Shown here piece by piece: positions 16,891 through 25,036 of a DNA stretch of 64,000 nucleotides. The notes under the pieces were generated by a model. That model did no database searches. It saw nothing but the letters and a program-made list of their open reading frames with translations, and was not told the DNA's origin. This stretch comes from Rhodothermus profundi (GTDB taxonomy: Bacteria > Bacteroidota > Rhodothermia > Rhodothermales > Rhodothermaceae): assembly GCF_900142415.1 (NCBI RefSeq), contig NZ_FRAU01000001.1, positions 186,001 through 250,000 on the forward strand, written 5' to 3'. Each line of letters starts with the position of its first letter. Position 1 is the first letter of the stretch. The translations under genes and the position numbers were made by a program.

Positions 16891-18351
16891 ATGACGCGTC
16901 GGCAGCAATGGGGATTCTGGTTGGGGCCGCTGGTTTTTTTAGGATTTGTGTTGTTGCCCCGACCGGAGGGCCTTTCGCAGGCAGCCTGGTATGCCGCGGC
17001 CGTCAGTCTCTGGATGGCTATCTGGTGGATCACCGAGGCGATTCCAATACCGGCTACAGCACTGCTGCCCATTGTGCTCTTTCCGTTACTGGGCGTTCGC
17101 TCGGTCGGGGACGCCACAGCGCCGTATGCACATCCTATCATCTTTCTGTTCATGGGCGGTTTTTTGCTGGCGCAGGCGATGCAGCGCTGGCGGCTACACC
17201 GACGACTGGCGCTGCATATCATTCGGCGGGTAGGTACCCGGCCGGCTCGGCTGATTCTGGGCTTTCTGCTGGCAGGGGCATTTTTGAGCCTCTGGGTCAG
17301 CAACACGGCCACCGCGCTGATGATGTTACCGATCGGGCTGTCGGTGCTGGAGCTGCTGGAAGAGCGTGTGGCCGAAACGCCTGCGCTGCACGCCTTCAAG
17401 GCAGCGTTGGTGCTTAGCATTGCCTATGGCTGTAACATCGGCGGCATGGGGACGCTGATCGGCACGCCACCCAATGCGCTGCTAGCCGGTTTTCTGAGCG
17501 AAACGTACGGCTATGGACTGAGCTTTGCTGGCTGGTTACCGTTAGGTATTCCTGTAGTAGCCCTGGGATTGCTGCTGACGTATCTGTTTTTGGTTTATGG
17601 GCTATTCCCGGCAGGACGACAGTTGCAAGTAGAAGCAGCAGAACTGATTCAGGCGGAACTGGAAGCTCTTGGGCCTGTCCATCCGGCCGAGCGGCGCATT
17701 GCCTGGATTTTTGCAGGGACAGCCCTGCTATGGATTGCGCGTCCTGTGCTAAGTCGTTGGATCCCTGGTCTTTCGGATGCCGGTATCGCTATGGGGGCAG
17801 CTCTGGTGCTGTTTTTACTTCCGGCGGAGCCAGGCCGTCGGTTGCTCGACTGGGAGTCGGCGCGGCATCTGCCCTGGGGACTCTTACTGCTTTTTGGCGG
17901 CGGCCTCAGCATGGCTGGTGCCATCACCGGTACCGGCCTGGCTCACTGGATTGGCGAGCAGGTCAGGGTGCTGGCCGGGTGGCCGCCTTGGGTAATCGTG
18001 TTGCTGGCAACAGGAACGATCGTTTTTTTGACCGAGATTACCAGCAACACGGCCGTTACGGCTGCTTTTCTACCTGTGCTGGCCTCGGCAGCCGTGGGAT
18101 TGGGGCAGAACCCGTTGCTGCTGGCCGTGCCGGCTACGCTGGGCGCTAGCTGCGCCTTTATGTTGCCGGTGGCCACGCCCCCCAATGCCGTGGTGTACAG
18201 CACCGGACGCGTGTCGATGCTTGAGATGGCACGGGCCGGCTTCTGGCTAAACCTGTTGTTTATTGGGCTGTTGACGCTATTGGCCTTCACGTTGCTTCCC
18301 CGGGTGCTGGACGTGCAGCCTGGGGTGGTGCCTCCCTGGGTCCATCCCTGA
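16891..18351 (+). CDS. SLC13/DASS-family anion:sodium symporter
   Basis: The 486-residue inner-membrane protein has about eleven hydrophobic helices. It carries the two inverted-repeat SNT motifs of the DASS family, SNTATALMMLPI and SNTAVTAAFLPV, which bind the carboxylate and sodium. The C-terminal signature region PVATPPNAVVYSTG is also present. Family members carry di- and tricarboxylates such as succinate, malate or citrate, or sulfate; the exact anion cannot be told here. The ATG at 16891 begins just before the first helix (MTRRQQWGFWLGP), and upstream in-frame codons add a sequence with no family features. It is convergent with argB, with a two-base gap. Confidence 0.93.
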   Translation: MTRRQQWGFWLGPLVFLGFVLLPRPEGLSQAAWYAAAVSLWMAIWWITEAIPIPATALLPIVLFPLLGVRSVGDATAPYAHPIIFLFMGGFLLAQAMQRWRLHRRLALHIIRRVGTRPARLILGFLLAGAFLSLWVSNTATALMMLPIGLSVLELLEERVAETPALHAFKAALVLSIAYGCNIGGMGTLIGTPPNALLAGFLSETYGYGLSFAGWLPLGIPVVALGLLLTYLFLVYGLFPAGRQLQVEAAELIQAELEALGPVHPAERRIAWIFAGTALLWIARPVLSRWIPGLSDAGIAMGAALVLFLLPAEPGRRLLDWESARHLPWGLLLLFGGGLSMAGAITGTGLAHWIGEQVRVLAGWPPWVIVLLATGTIVFLTEITSNTAVTAAFLPVLASAAVGLGQNPLLLAVPATLGASCAFMLPVATPPNAVVYSTGRVSMLEMARAGFWLNLLFIGLLTLLAFTLLPRVLDVQPGVVPPWVHP

Positions 18352-18353
18352 CG

Positions 18354-19142
18354 CTATGGCGTTACGCGGGTAGCCTGGCGGCGCGTGAGCAGGTCGTCAG
18401 GAGCCAGGATGTACACTTCTGGAATGTGTTGTGCCAGCGCTTGAAAGGCAACTTCTAATTTGACCTGCATGCCGCCCCGAATCCATCCTTCACGAAGCCC
18501 TGCCTCGAAAGTAAGCCGGTCGCAATGGTGCAGCAGGCTGGTGGGATCGTCTGGCCTGCGCCGCACGCCACCCGTTTCTGTAACGAGCAGGAAGGTGTGG
18601 GCCTGCAACGCGGCGGCCAGGGCGCAGGCCACGGTGTCGGCGTTCACGTTGTAAAGCAGGCCTTCGTCGTCTATGCCGAGGGGGGCTACGACCGGCACAT
18701 AGCCTCCCGCCAGCAGGTGCTGCAATAGCGCGGGCTCAACGCGCGACACATCGCCGACCCACCCAAAATCTACCGTTTCCCCTTCGATGGTCCAGGGAGG
18801 GCGGCGCCGGACGCGCAGCGTGCCGCCGTCAGCCGCTGAGAGACCAACAGCGGGCAGGCCATACTGCAATGCTGTGGCCACCAGGCGCAGGTTCAGTTCA
18901 CCCCGAAGGGCCCATTGCAGGATCTGCAGGTCCAGGGCAGTTGTAACGCGACGTCCCTGAACGATGCGCGGCTGATGGCCCAGGCGTTGGGCCAGCGCAG
19001 TAGCCTGAGGACCGCCACCGTGCACCACGACGACAGGAGCCTGTTGGCGCAGGCCGACCACACCCTTCCAGAAAGCCTCAAGGGATTCGGAGGCTTCCAG
19101 TAAGGCCCCGCCGATCTTGACAACAATCGGATGGTTGGTCAT
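18354..19142 (-). CDS. argB: N-acylglutamate kinase (ArgB)
   Basis: The 262-residue amino-acid kinase phosphorylates N-acetyl- or N-succinyl-glutamate. KIGGALLE at residue 9, VVHGGGPQATALA near 39, the GLSAADGG segment, and NVNADTVACALAAAL near 165 are the ATP and substrate loops. The chain starts directly at the first beta strand. It lacks the N-terminal helix that makes hexameric kinases sensitive to arginine, so it resembles the short E. coli-type enzyme. If this holds, arginine control of the pathway must lie elsewhere, and the operon has a leader attenuator. It is the last gene of the operon and overlaps the carbamoyltransferase stop by four bases. Confidence 0.93.
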   Translation of the reverse strand: MTNHPIVVKIGGALLEASESLEAFWKGVVGLRQQAPVVVVHGGGPQATALAQRLGHQPRIVQGRRVTTALDLQILQWALRGELNLRLVATALQYGLPAVGLSAADGGTLRVRRRPPWTIEGETVDFGWVGDVSRVEPALLQHLLAGGYVPVVAPLGIDDEGLLYNVNADTVACALAAALQAHTFLLVTETGGVRRRPDDPTSLLHHCDRLTFEAGLREGWIRGGMQVKLEVAFQALAQHIPEVYILAPDDLLTRRQATRVTP

Positions 19143-20182
19143 GAGTCAAACGGAGGTAAGTGCCAGACGTACTCCAGAATGGCTTTCTGCGCATAGAGTC
19201 GAAAAGCAGCCTGTTTCAGGTGGATTGCCTGAGGGCTATCAAGCACGGCATCATCTACCACCACGTTACGACGGACGGGCAGGCAGTGCATGAAGGCAGC
19301 CTGCCGGGTGCGCGCCATCAGCTCGGGCGTAACGCGCCAGTGACGATATTGCTGGCGCAGGGCCGCTTCTTCTTCGGGCGAGGTGTAGTACAGTCGGCTG
19401 CCCCATGATTTGGCATAGACAATGGCCGCTCCGTCGAAGGCTTCGGCCTGGTCATGCACCACGGTAACCCGCCCGCCGCGAGCGGCTGCGTCGGCCTGGG
19501 CGCGGGCCAGGACGCCTTCGTCTAGCTCAAAACCCGGGGGATGGGCAACGACTACTTCCATGCCCAGACGTGCTGCCATGAGCAGGGCCGAGTTAGGGAC
19601 GGCCATGGGCAACGCGCGCGGATGATAGGCCCAGCTCAGCACAAAGCGCCGGCGCTGCACCGAGCCGTCCAGATGGTCGAGAATGGTAGCGGCGTCGGCC
19701 AGCGCCTGGCAGGGATGATAGAAAGCAGACTCCAGGTTAATAACAGGTACAGTGGCAGCACGTGCGATTGCGTTAAGCAGGCGCTCCTCTCGATCCTGCT
19801 CGTAGTCGGTCTGGGAAGCAAAAATGCGCACGCCCAGTGCGTCGTAGTACTGAGAGAGCACGCCAATAGCCTCCCGGATGTGTTCGGCTGCAGCGCCGTC
19901 CATGACCACCCCATCGCGCCATTCAAGCTGCCAGGTGCCCTGGCCGATCACCAGCGTGGTAGCATGGGCCCCCAACTGGACGGCTGCCAGCTCCATGGAC
20001 GTGCGCGTGCGCAGGGACGGATTAAAGAACAGGAGCCCCAGGCTTCGATGGCGAGCCACTTGGCTCCAGGCCTGTTTGCCTTGGTGGTAATGCTCCAGCG
20101 TACGCGTCAGACAGCGTTGCCAGATGTCGTCGCTGAGATACTGCCAGTCAAGTAAATGCCGGGGAGGCGGAAGCTCATCCAT
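19139..20182 (-). CDS. argF': N-acylornithine carbamoyltransferase (ArgF')
   Basis: The 347-residue transcarbamylase has the carbamoyl-phosphate loop FFNPSLRTRTSMEL (residues 52-65), a HPCQALAD loop, WAYHPRALPMAVPNS, and MHCLPVRRN near the end. The acyl-ornithine type is shown by the WxxxP(R/K) segment and by VVMDGAAAEH (residues 92-101). From memory of the two characterised enzymes, the residue three after MDG is Glu92 in the Xanthomonas N-acetylornithine enzyme and Pro90 in the Bacteroides N-succinylornithine enzyme. Here it is Ala99, which fits neither. The Lys that is carboxylated in Xanthomonas (Lys302) is Val here, as in the succinyl type. So the acyl group is uncertain. The ATG shares one base with the argD stop (TAATG). 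Confidence 0.9.
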   Translation of the reverse strand: MDELPPPRHLLDWQYLSDDIWQRCLTRTLEHYHQGKQAWSQVARHRSLGLLFFNPSLRTRTSMELAAVQLGAHATTLVIGQGTWQLEWRDGVVMDGAAAEHIREAIGVLSQYYDALGVRIFASQTDYEQDREERLLNAIARAATVPVINLESAFYHPCQALADAATILDHLDGSVQRRRFVLSWAYHPRALPMAVPNSALLMAARLGMEVVVAHPPGFELDEGVLARAQADAAARGGRVTVVHDQAEAFDGAAIVYAKSWGSRLYYTSPEEEAALRQQYRHWRVTPELMARTRQAAFMHCLPVRRNVVVDDAVLDSPQAIHLKQAAFRLYAQKAILEYVWHLPPFDS

Positions 20183-21390
20183 TAGACCGTCCGGGTTGCT
20201 GGCTGGTTATTGCGGGTGAGAACCTGCAGGAAAATTTCCAGAAACTCGTCAATTGCTTCCTCCGGAGTGTTAAGCGGAGGCATGAGCCGGATAACGTTTG
20301 GATGGCTGGCACTGCCGGCCAGGATCCCCTTGGCCCGTAGCTGGGCCAGCACAGGGGCGGCCGGGCGGTCCAGTTCCAGCCCGATCAAACAGCCTCGGCC
20401 CCGTACGGCTACAACATGCGCCGCGACCGCCTGGCGGATGCGTTCGAAGATGGCCAGGGCGCGCGCCATCAGTTTTTCGTCACGGATCGTTTCGAGCGTG
20501 GCCGTTACAGCAGCCATGGCCAGCATGCCGCCGCCAAACGTAGTTCCCTGGTCGCCGGGTTTGACCGTTGCGGCAATGGCATCAGAAACCAGCACGGCGC
20601 CGACAGGCACGCCAGATCCCAGACTTTTGGCCAGCGTGATCAGGTCTGGACGTATGCCATATTGCTCGGCGATAGAAAACGTGCCGGTTCGGCCCACGCC
20701 TGTTTGCACTTCGTCGAAAATCAAAACGACCCCGTAGCGGTCGCACAGTGCCCGAAGGCCCTGGTAGTAGGCTACCGGTGCTTCATAGACGCCGGCCATG
20801 CTCTGAATAGGTTCCAGGATGATGGCAGCAATGTCGTGATGCCGGGTGAGCAGGTGTTCAATAGCTTCCAGGTTGCCCATGGGTACGAAGTGCGTGGGCG
20901 GCAGCACCGACAGGTATGGTTTGCGGTAGCTGAGCGGTTCGGTAGCTGCCAGGCTGCCCAGTGTGCGGCCATGAAAGCTGCGTTCGAGCGCAATCAACCC
21001 GGGTTTTCCGGTCCAGGCTCGGGCCAGTTTGAGTGCCGTTTCGTTGGCCTCAGTACCTGAATTGCAGAAAAACACGTGGCGCAGTCCTTCCGGGGCCATC
21101 TCGGCCAGCAGGGCAGCCGCGCGTGCCCGTACCGGACTGTAGACAACATTCGAGTAAAACAAGAGCTGGGAGGCCTGGTCCTGGAGGGCCTGCACCACGC
21201 GGGGCGGGCAGTGGCCCAGCAGTGTGACACAGTGGCCGCCGTAAAAGTCCAGGTAACGGCGTCCCTCGGCATCCCACACGTAGCACCCTTCGCCGCGCAC
21301 AAGCGCGACGGGCATCTTGCGATAGGTGGGAAGCTGAACGGTCTCTTCAAGCTGAATGATTTCCTGCGTGTTCATGGGTGCGATTACCAT
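20182..21390 (-). CDS. argD: acetylornithine (or succinylornithine) aminotransferase
   Basis: The 402-residue class III PLP aminotransferase converts N-acylglutamate semialdehyde to N-acylornithine. NSGTEANETALKLAR binds the phosphate; HGRTLGSLAATEP and IIFDEVQTGVGRTG-type segments follow (FDEVQTGVGRTG here). The PLP lysine is in ITLAKSLGSGVPVGAV, and GTTFGGG is near residue 283. It lies between argC and the carbamoyltransferase with almost no gaps. The ATG at 21390 is listed; an ATG at 21375 (MNTQEI) is an equally good start, and neither has a Shine-Dalgarno sequence. Confidence 0.95.
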   Translation of the reverse strand: MVIAPMNTQEIIQLEETVQLPTYRKMPVALVRGEGCYVWDAEGRRYLDFYGGHCVTLLGHCPPRVVQALQDQASQLLFYSNVVYSPVRARAAALLAEMAPEGLRHVFFCNSGTEANETALKLARAWTGKPGLIALERSFHGRTLGSLAATEPLSYRKPYLSVLPPTHFVPMGNLEAIEHLLTRHHDIAAIILEPIQSMAGVYEAPVAYYQGLRALCDRYGVVLIFDEVQTGVGRTGTFSIAEQYGIRPDLITLAKSLGSGVPVGAVLVSDAIAATVKPGDQGTTFGGGMLAMAAVTATLETIRDEKLMARALAIFERIRQAVAAHVVAVRGRGCLIGLELDRPAAPVLAQLRAKGILAGSASHPNVIRLMPPLNTPEEAIDEFLEIFLQVLTRNNQPATRTV

Positions 21391-21425
21391 TTGGAGGTAA
21401 ACAACCCGGGGATCGGGCGGCGAAC

Positions 21426-22457
21426 TCAGGCGTCGACTGCGGCAGGAGTCGGGAGCAGACCGGCTGTCTGCGGGAGCCCCAACAGCAGGTTCAGGTTCTG
21501 GATAGCCTGGCTGGCCGCGCCTTTGAGCAGGTTATCGAGGGCAAAGCCCACAACCAGATGGTGGTGGCGCACCACCCAGCCCAGGTCACAGAAGGGGGTA
21601 TGGACGGCATAACGCAGTTCGGGGAGCTGGTCGGGCCACAGGCGCACGAAGGGAGCCTCTCCATAGGCGGCCTCATACCATTCCGACACGTCACGGGTTG
21701 TAATGCCTGCGGGCAGCGTTACATGCACTGTGCCCCAGATGCCCCGCGTCCACGGTCCAGAAACCGGCACAAATGCGATATGGAGATAGGGCCCGACCAC
21801 CTGTTGCACCTCAGGCAGGTGCTGGTGCGTCAATACCTTATAAGCACGCACGTTGCCGTCGCGCTCTGGAAAGTGCGTGGTAGCTTTCGGACGGGTGCCT
21901 GAACCGGAGGCGCCCGTCAGGGCCGTGACGGCAACGGTACGTTCGCGGAGGGGGTGGCGTAGTGGCCAGAGCGCCAAGGCCAGTCCGGTGGCAAAGCAGC
22001 CTGGATTGGCCAGCAGGCGGGTGCCCGGTGCGTAGGGCGCATAAACTTCTGGTAGGCCGTAGACAAACCGACCGAGCAATTCAGGGGCAGGGTGATCAAA
22101 CCCGAACCATTCCGGATAGCGGGCAGCGTCCCGAAAGCGAAAGTCAGCACTCAGATCGATAATCAGGCCCTGATAGCCGTTTTCAAGCAGACGCTGCACC
22201 GTGCGGGCCCCCTGACCGTGTTCGGCTGCAATCAGCACCGCGTCCAGCTCCGACAGCGTCAGCGCTGCTTCTTCGACGAACGTCAGGTCGGTCTGTCCCC
22301 GCAGGGTGGGGTGGGCACGCCAGAGCGGCTGGCCGGCGAATGTGCGGCTGGTCACAGCAGTCAGCGTGCAATACGGATGCGTCAGCAGCAGACGAATCAG
22401 TTCGCCGCCGACGTAGCCGGCTCCATGTAGAATGGCAATGCGCAAAGGCGTTGACAT
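21426..22457 (-). CDS. argC: N-acyl-gamma-glutamyl-phosphate reductase
   Basis: It reduces N-acylglutamyl phosphate to the semialdehyde with NADPH. The 343-residue product from the ATG at 22457 opens with IAILHGAGYVGGELIRLL, a Rossmann loop. NPGCFATGLALAL holds the catalytic Cys, and HRHLPEV-like HQHLPEVQQ holds the active-site His. An upstream frame extension to 22577 would run into the neighbouring gene and is rejected. The gap from the P-loop gene is 16 bases, consistent with one transcript. Confidence 0.95.
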   Translation of the reverse strand: MSTPLRIAILHGAGYVGGELIRLLLTHPYCTLTAVTSRTFAGQPLWRAHPTLRGQTDLTFVEEAALTLSELDAVLIAAEHGQGARTVQRLLENGYQGLIIDLSADFRFRDAARYPEWFGFDHPAPELLGRFVYGLPEVYAPYAPGTRLLANPGCFATGLALALWPLRHPLRERTVAVTALTGASGSGTRPKATTHFPERDGNVRAYKVLTHQHLPEVQQVVGPYLHIAFVPVSGPWTRGIWGTVHVTLPAGITTRDVSEWYEAAYGEAPFVRLWPDQLPELRYAVHTPFCDLGWVVRHHHLVVGFALDNLLKGAASQAIQNLNLLLGLPQTAGLLPTPAAVDA

Positions 22458-22473
22458 AAGCCCTTCAGAAGGT

Positions 22474-23568
22474 TCAGGTTGCAGCAACTGCGACACCACT
22501 TCCATTATGGTAATGGGGTAAAGGGCGGGCTGCCGTACGTACCGAGCGGGCGATAAGCTGCCCCAGCGCTTCGGCATCCTGGCGGGCGTTAAGCGCTGGG
22601 ATGCCCATGGCGTGCTGGATATACCGCTTGCCGACGGCGTTGTCGGTGACCGGCCCGGTAATTACCGTAATCGGTGCGTGGTAGCGCGTCCGGAAAAGCT
22701 GATCGGCAGCCCAGGCACCGGCCAGGTCGGTGGCGGCTACTACATGCGCCCGCGTGAAGCGCTGCAGTTCTTTATCCAGCAAAAGTTCGTCAACGCCGTA
22801 GTAGCCGATAAAGCCGTCGCCGAGCTCGACCACAATCACGTCCGGGGCGAACGTGTTGAGATGGGCAATGAGTCCTTTAGCAAGCGGAGCCATCTCCTTG
22901 TTGGTGGATGAGACGACCCCGGCATCGATGAACGTCACGCTGGCAATGGCGCCGTTTTCTTCCATGAGCCGGGCATCGCGCAGCAGGGCGGCACCGGTGA
23001 GCTTGCCGGCGGCCACCCGCAGGCCGTGTTCGCTCAAATAGCGGATGATCTGGGCGGCCGCAAACGTCTTGCCCGTGTTCATGGAAGTGCCGCTGATCAT
23101 GACCAGGGGCGCCGAGTGCGTGAGCGAAAAGACGGGCTCCAGAGCATGATCCTGCACGCGAGCGTGCCGTTTCTGACCGTCCACTTCAACGACTACTGCG
23201 CCCAGCACTTCCACGCGCAGCGCTGGACCTAAGTCTGGGTGATCTGAAATGCACTGGCCCAGAATGCCTCCCATGTTTAAGATGTGCAGCACATCCCCTA
23301 CTTGAATGCGTCGAGGGATGCGGCCGCTGTACCCTTTGAGCGCCTGGCGTTCGCCAAGAGCCCCCACAATCAGGTCACCTCGCCGGATGGTCTGGAACGT
23401 ACCATCGGTGCACTCCAGCAGGTTGTACGTAGTTTTTTCTTCCAGGGCCCGTACGACCAGGCAGTAGCCCTCTTCTGCAACGATGTACGAAGTGATTTCG
23501 AGCTCGTGAGTAAGCTGGCACGGGGCCGTGCTTGATCCGATTTTGTCAACGGTCAGTTGCTGGTACAT
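22474..23568 (-). CDS. P-loop protein of the arginine operon (DUF1611/DgcN-like)
   Basis: The 364-residue protein has an N-terminal beta-rich part (residues 1-150), then a P-loop domain with the Walker A motif VMISGTSMNTGKTFAAA. VAAGKLTGAALLRDARLM and VIVVELGDGFIGYYG follow. This resembles DUF1611 and the dethiobiotin-synthetase/MobB class of P-loop proteins. The DUF1611 protein DgcN is known to act as an N-acetyltransferase on D-glutamate. In Bacteroides a GNAT acetyltransferase gene is next to argG; here no GNAT, argA or argJ is present, and this gene sits between argG and argC. A role as the missing N-acylglutamate synthase is my hypothesis. It may instead be a regulator or ligase. Confidence 0.8.
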   Translation of the reverse strand: MYQQLTVDKIGSSTAPCQLTHELEITSYIVAEEGYCLVVRALEEKTTYNLLECTDGTFQTIRRGDLIVGALGERQALKGYSGRIPRRIQVGDVLHILNMGGILGQCISDHPDLGPALRVEVLGAVVVEVDGQKRHARVQDHALEPVFSLTHSAPLVMISGTSMNTGKTFAAAQIIRYLSEHGLRVAAGKLTGAALLRDARLMEENGAIASVTFIDAGVVSSTNKEMAPLAKGLIAHLNTFAPDVIVVELGDGFIGYYGVDELLLDKELQRFTRAHVVAATDLAGAWAADQLFRTRYHAPITVITGPVTDNAVGKRYIQHAMGIPALNARQDAEALGQLIARSVRTAARPLPHYHNGSGVAVAAT

Positions 23569-23588
23569 GGCTCCAGAGGTTTACGGGG

Positions 23589-24815
23589 TTAAGCGGCCGT
23601 CTGGTTGGTTTCGTAGGACGCGGCCGACTGCCGGGCTCGGGCAGCCAGCAGGGCCTGCACACCATAAATGCGCGTGAACCCCTGGGCATCGCGCCCGTCC
23701 CAGAGCCGGTTTTGTTCGCCGTAGGTAGCTACTTTTGTATCCAGGAGCGAGTAGGGACTGTCGCAGCCGAGCACCTCGATATGGCCTTTAAAAAGCCGCA
23801 CCCGGACCGTACCCGTTACGGTCTGCTGGGAAGAGTCCAGGAACGCTTCGATGTCGCGCATAACGGGATCGAAGTACTGGCCTTCGTGGAGCAGCATGCC
23901 GTAGAAGTCGGCCAGATGATCTTTCTGATACCGCTGCCAGCGCGTCAGCACGATCTTTTCCAGCTCTCGGTGCGCAGTGATCAGGATCAGGGCAGCCGGG
24001 GCCTCGAAGCCTACGCGTCCTTTGATGCCCAGGATGGTGTCACCGACGTGGATGCCCCGGCCCACGCCATGCGCGGCACCAAGCCGGTTGAGGCGCTCAA
24101 TCAGCGTGACAGGATCCAGCGTCTCGCCGTCCAGGGCCGTGGGAATGCCCTGCTCAAAGGCGATCGTGAGTTCCAGGGGAGTGTCGGGCGCCTGGGCAGG
24201 CGGGACCGTGTCGGGATAGGCCGCATCGGGCAGCGGCTCCGAGGAAGTGTGCGTCTCGCGACCACCAATCGTCGTGCCCCACAGGCCCCGGTTGATGGAA
24301 TAGGCGGTTTTCTTTTCGGGGACTTCGATGCCGCGTTCTTTCAGGTAGGCGGTGGCCGCCTCACGGCTGAGTCCCAGCTCCCGGATCGGTGTCAGAATTT
24401 CCAGATCATCGGCCAGGATACGCAGCGCTACGTCGAAGCGCACCTGGTCGTTGCCGGCGCCCGTCGAGCCATGGGCAATTGCCCGCGCGCCAAGCCGACG
24501 GGCTACTTCCACCACCTTACGGGCTTGCACAATGCGTTCCGGCCCGACGCAGAGAGGATAGACGCCACCGCGTAATACATTGCCCTTGATCAGATAGCTC
24601 AGGTGATCGCGAAACAGGTCGTGGCGGCCGTCAATCGTGAAGTGATCGGCTGCGCCGAGGCGTTGCGCGAGCGTCTGGATTTCGGCAATAGCCGCTTCGG
24701 TCAGTCCACCCGTGTTCACGGTTACGGTGTAGACCGGCTCGCCATAGGTCTCCCGCAGGTACGGGACGCAGAACGACGTGTCTAACCCGCCGCTGAATGC
24801 CAGCACGATGGACAT
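23589..24815 (-). CDS. argG: argininosuccinate synthase
   Basis: It joins citrulline and aspartate using ATP. LAFSGGLDTSFCVPYL (residues 5-20) is the PP-loop. GSTGAGNDQVRFD is the aspartate/citrulline segment, and KKTAYSINRGLWGTTIGG with YDP-type contacts follows. The 408-residue length is normal. It is the first structural gene of the operon, starting 25 bases after the poly-U tract of the leader terminator, so its expression should depend on read-through. The stretch before the ATG has no Shine-Dalgarno sequence. argH and argE are not in the window. Confidence 0.96.
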   Translation of the reverse strand: MSIVLAFSGGLDTSFCVPYLRETYGEPVYTVTVNTGGLTEAAIAEIQTLAQRLGAADHFTIDGRHDLFRDHLSYLIKGNVLRGGVYPLCVGPERIVQARKVVEVARRLGARAIAHGSTGAGNDQVRFDVALRILADDLEILTPIRELGLSREAATAYLKERGIEVPEKKTAYSINRGLWGTTIGGRETHTSSEPLPDAAYPDTVPPAQAPDTPLELTIAFEQGIPTALDGETLDPVTLIERLNRLGAAHGVGRGIHVGDTILGIKGRVGFEAPAALILITAHRELEKIVLTRWQRYQKDHLADFYGMLLHEGQYFDPVMRDIEAFLDSSQQTVTGTVRVRLFKGHIEVLGCDSPYSLLDTKVATYGEQNRLWDGRDAQGFTRIYGVQALLAARARQSAASYETNQTAA

Positions 24816-24839
24816 CGCTGTCTTGGCTCGTTTCGGGTG

Positions 24840-24877
24840 AAAAAGAAAGGCGCCGGCTCCTTGCTGGAACCGGCGCC
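24840..24877 (-). terminator. leader terminator (attenuator) of the arginine operon
   Basis: On the minus strand GGCGCCGGTTCC (24877-24866) pairs with GGAGCCGGCGCC (24860-24849). This gives twelve base pairs including one G-U, around the loop AGCAA, followed by TTTCTTTTTC (24848-24839). It lies between the leader peptide and argG, where a terminator makes sense only as a conditional stop. Confidence 0.9.
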
Positions 24878-24997
24878 CTGTCTATGTTCAACGCTGTCAG
24901 CTCAACTCATCCTCATCCTGCCACAGGACAGCATGCGCCGGTTCCACCCCCGCGGGGGCGACGGGGACGTCGCACAGGTCGGATGGGTCGAACCGGC
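24849..24997 (-). promoter_or_regulatory. four-segment attenuator (1:2, 2:3, 3:4) sensing arginine
   Basis: Four segments are mutually complementary on the minus strand. Segment 1 is GCCGGTTC (24997-24990), segment 2 is TGGAACCGGCGC (24946-24935), segment 3 is GCGCCGGTTCCA (24876-24865), and segment 4 is GGAGCCGGCGCC (24860-24849). Segments 1 and 2 pair over 8 bases, 2 and 3 over 12 perfect bases (antiterminator), and 3 and 4 form the terminator. Segment 2 starts two codons after the last Arg codon of the leader peptide. A ribosome stalled on Arg codons would cover segment 1 and leave 2:3 free to form. A ribosome reaching the stop would cover segment 2 and let 3:4 form. The mechanism is inferred from this geometry. 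Confidence 0.88.
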
Positions 24998-25002
24998 TGC
25001 AT
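24913..25002 (-). CDS. arginine-rich leader peptide
   Basis: This 29-residue reading frame begins at the ATG at 25002, with AGAGG (25016-25012) nine bases upstream. Residues 5-17 read RPIRPVRRPRRPR: seven arginines in thirteen positions, coded by CGA, CGT and CGC. The tail is GGGTGACCPVAG and a TGA at 24913. An in-frame ATG at 25026 would add eight residues and two more arginines. The frame also stays open upstream of that ATG, but the promoter at 25037-25065 excludes a longer gene. It is followed by the attenuator segments and then argG, so its translation rate should report charged tRNA-Arg supply. Confidence 0.88.
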   Translation of the reverse strand: MQPVRPIRPVRRPRRPRGGGTGACCPVAG

Positions 25003-25036
25003 CCTATGGAACCTCTGTGGCAGCATGATGGCTCGC

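Noticed and set aside
24985-25005. tRNA T-loop-like GGTTCGA in the arginine leader
   Set aside because: No acceptor stem or cloverleaf can be formed; it belongs to attenuator segment 1.
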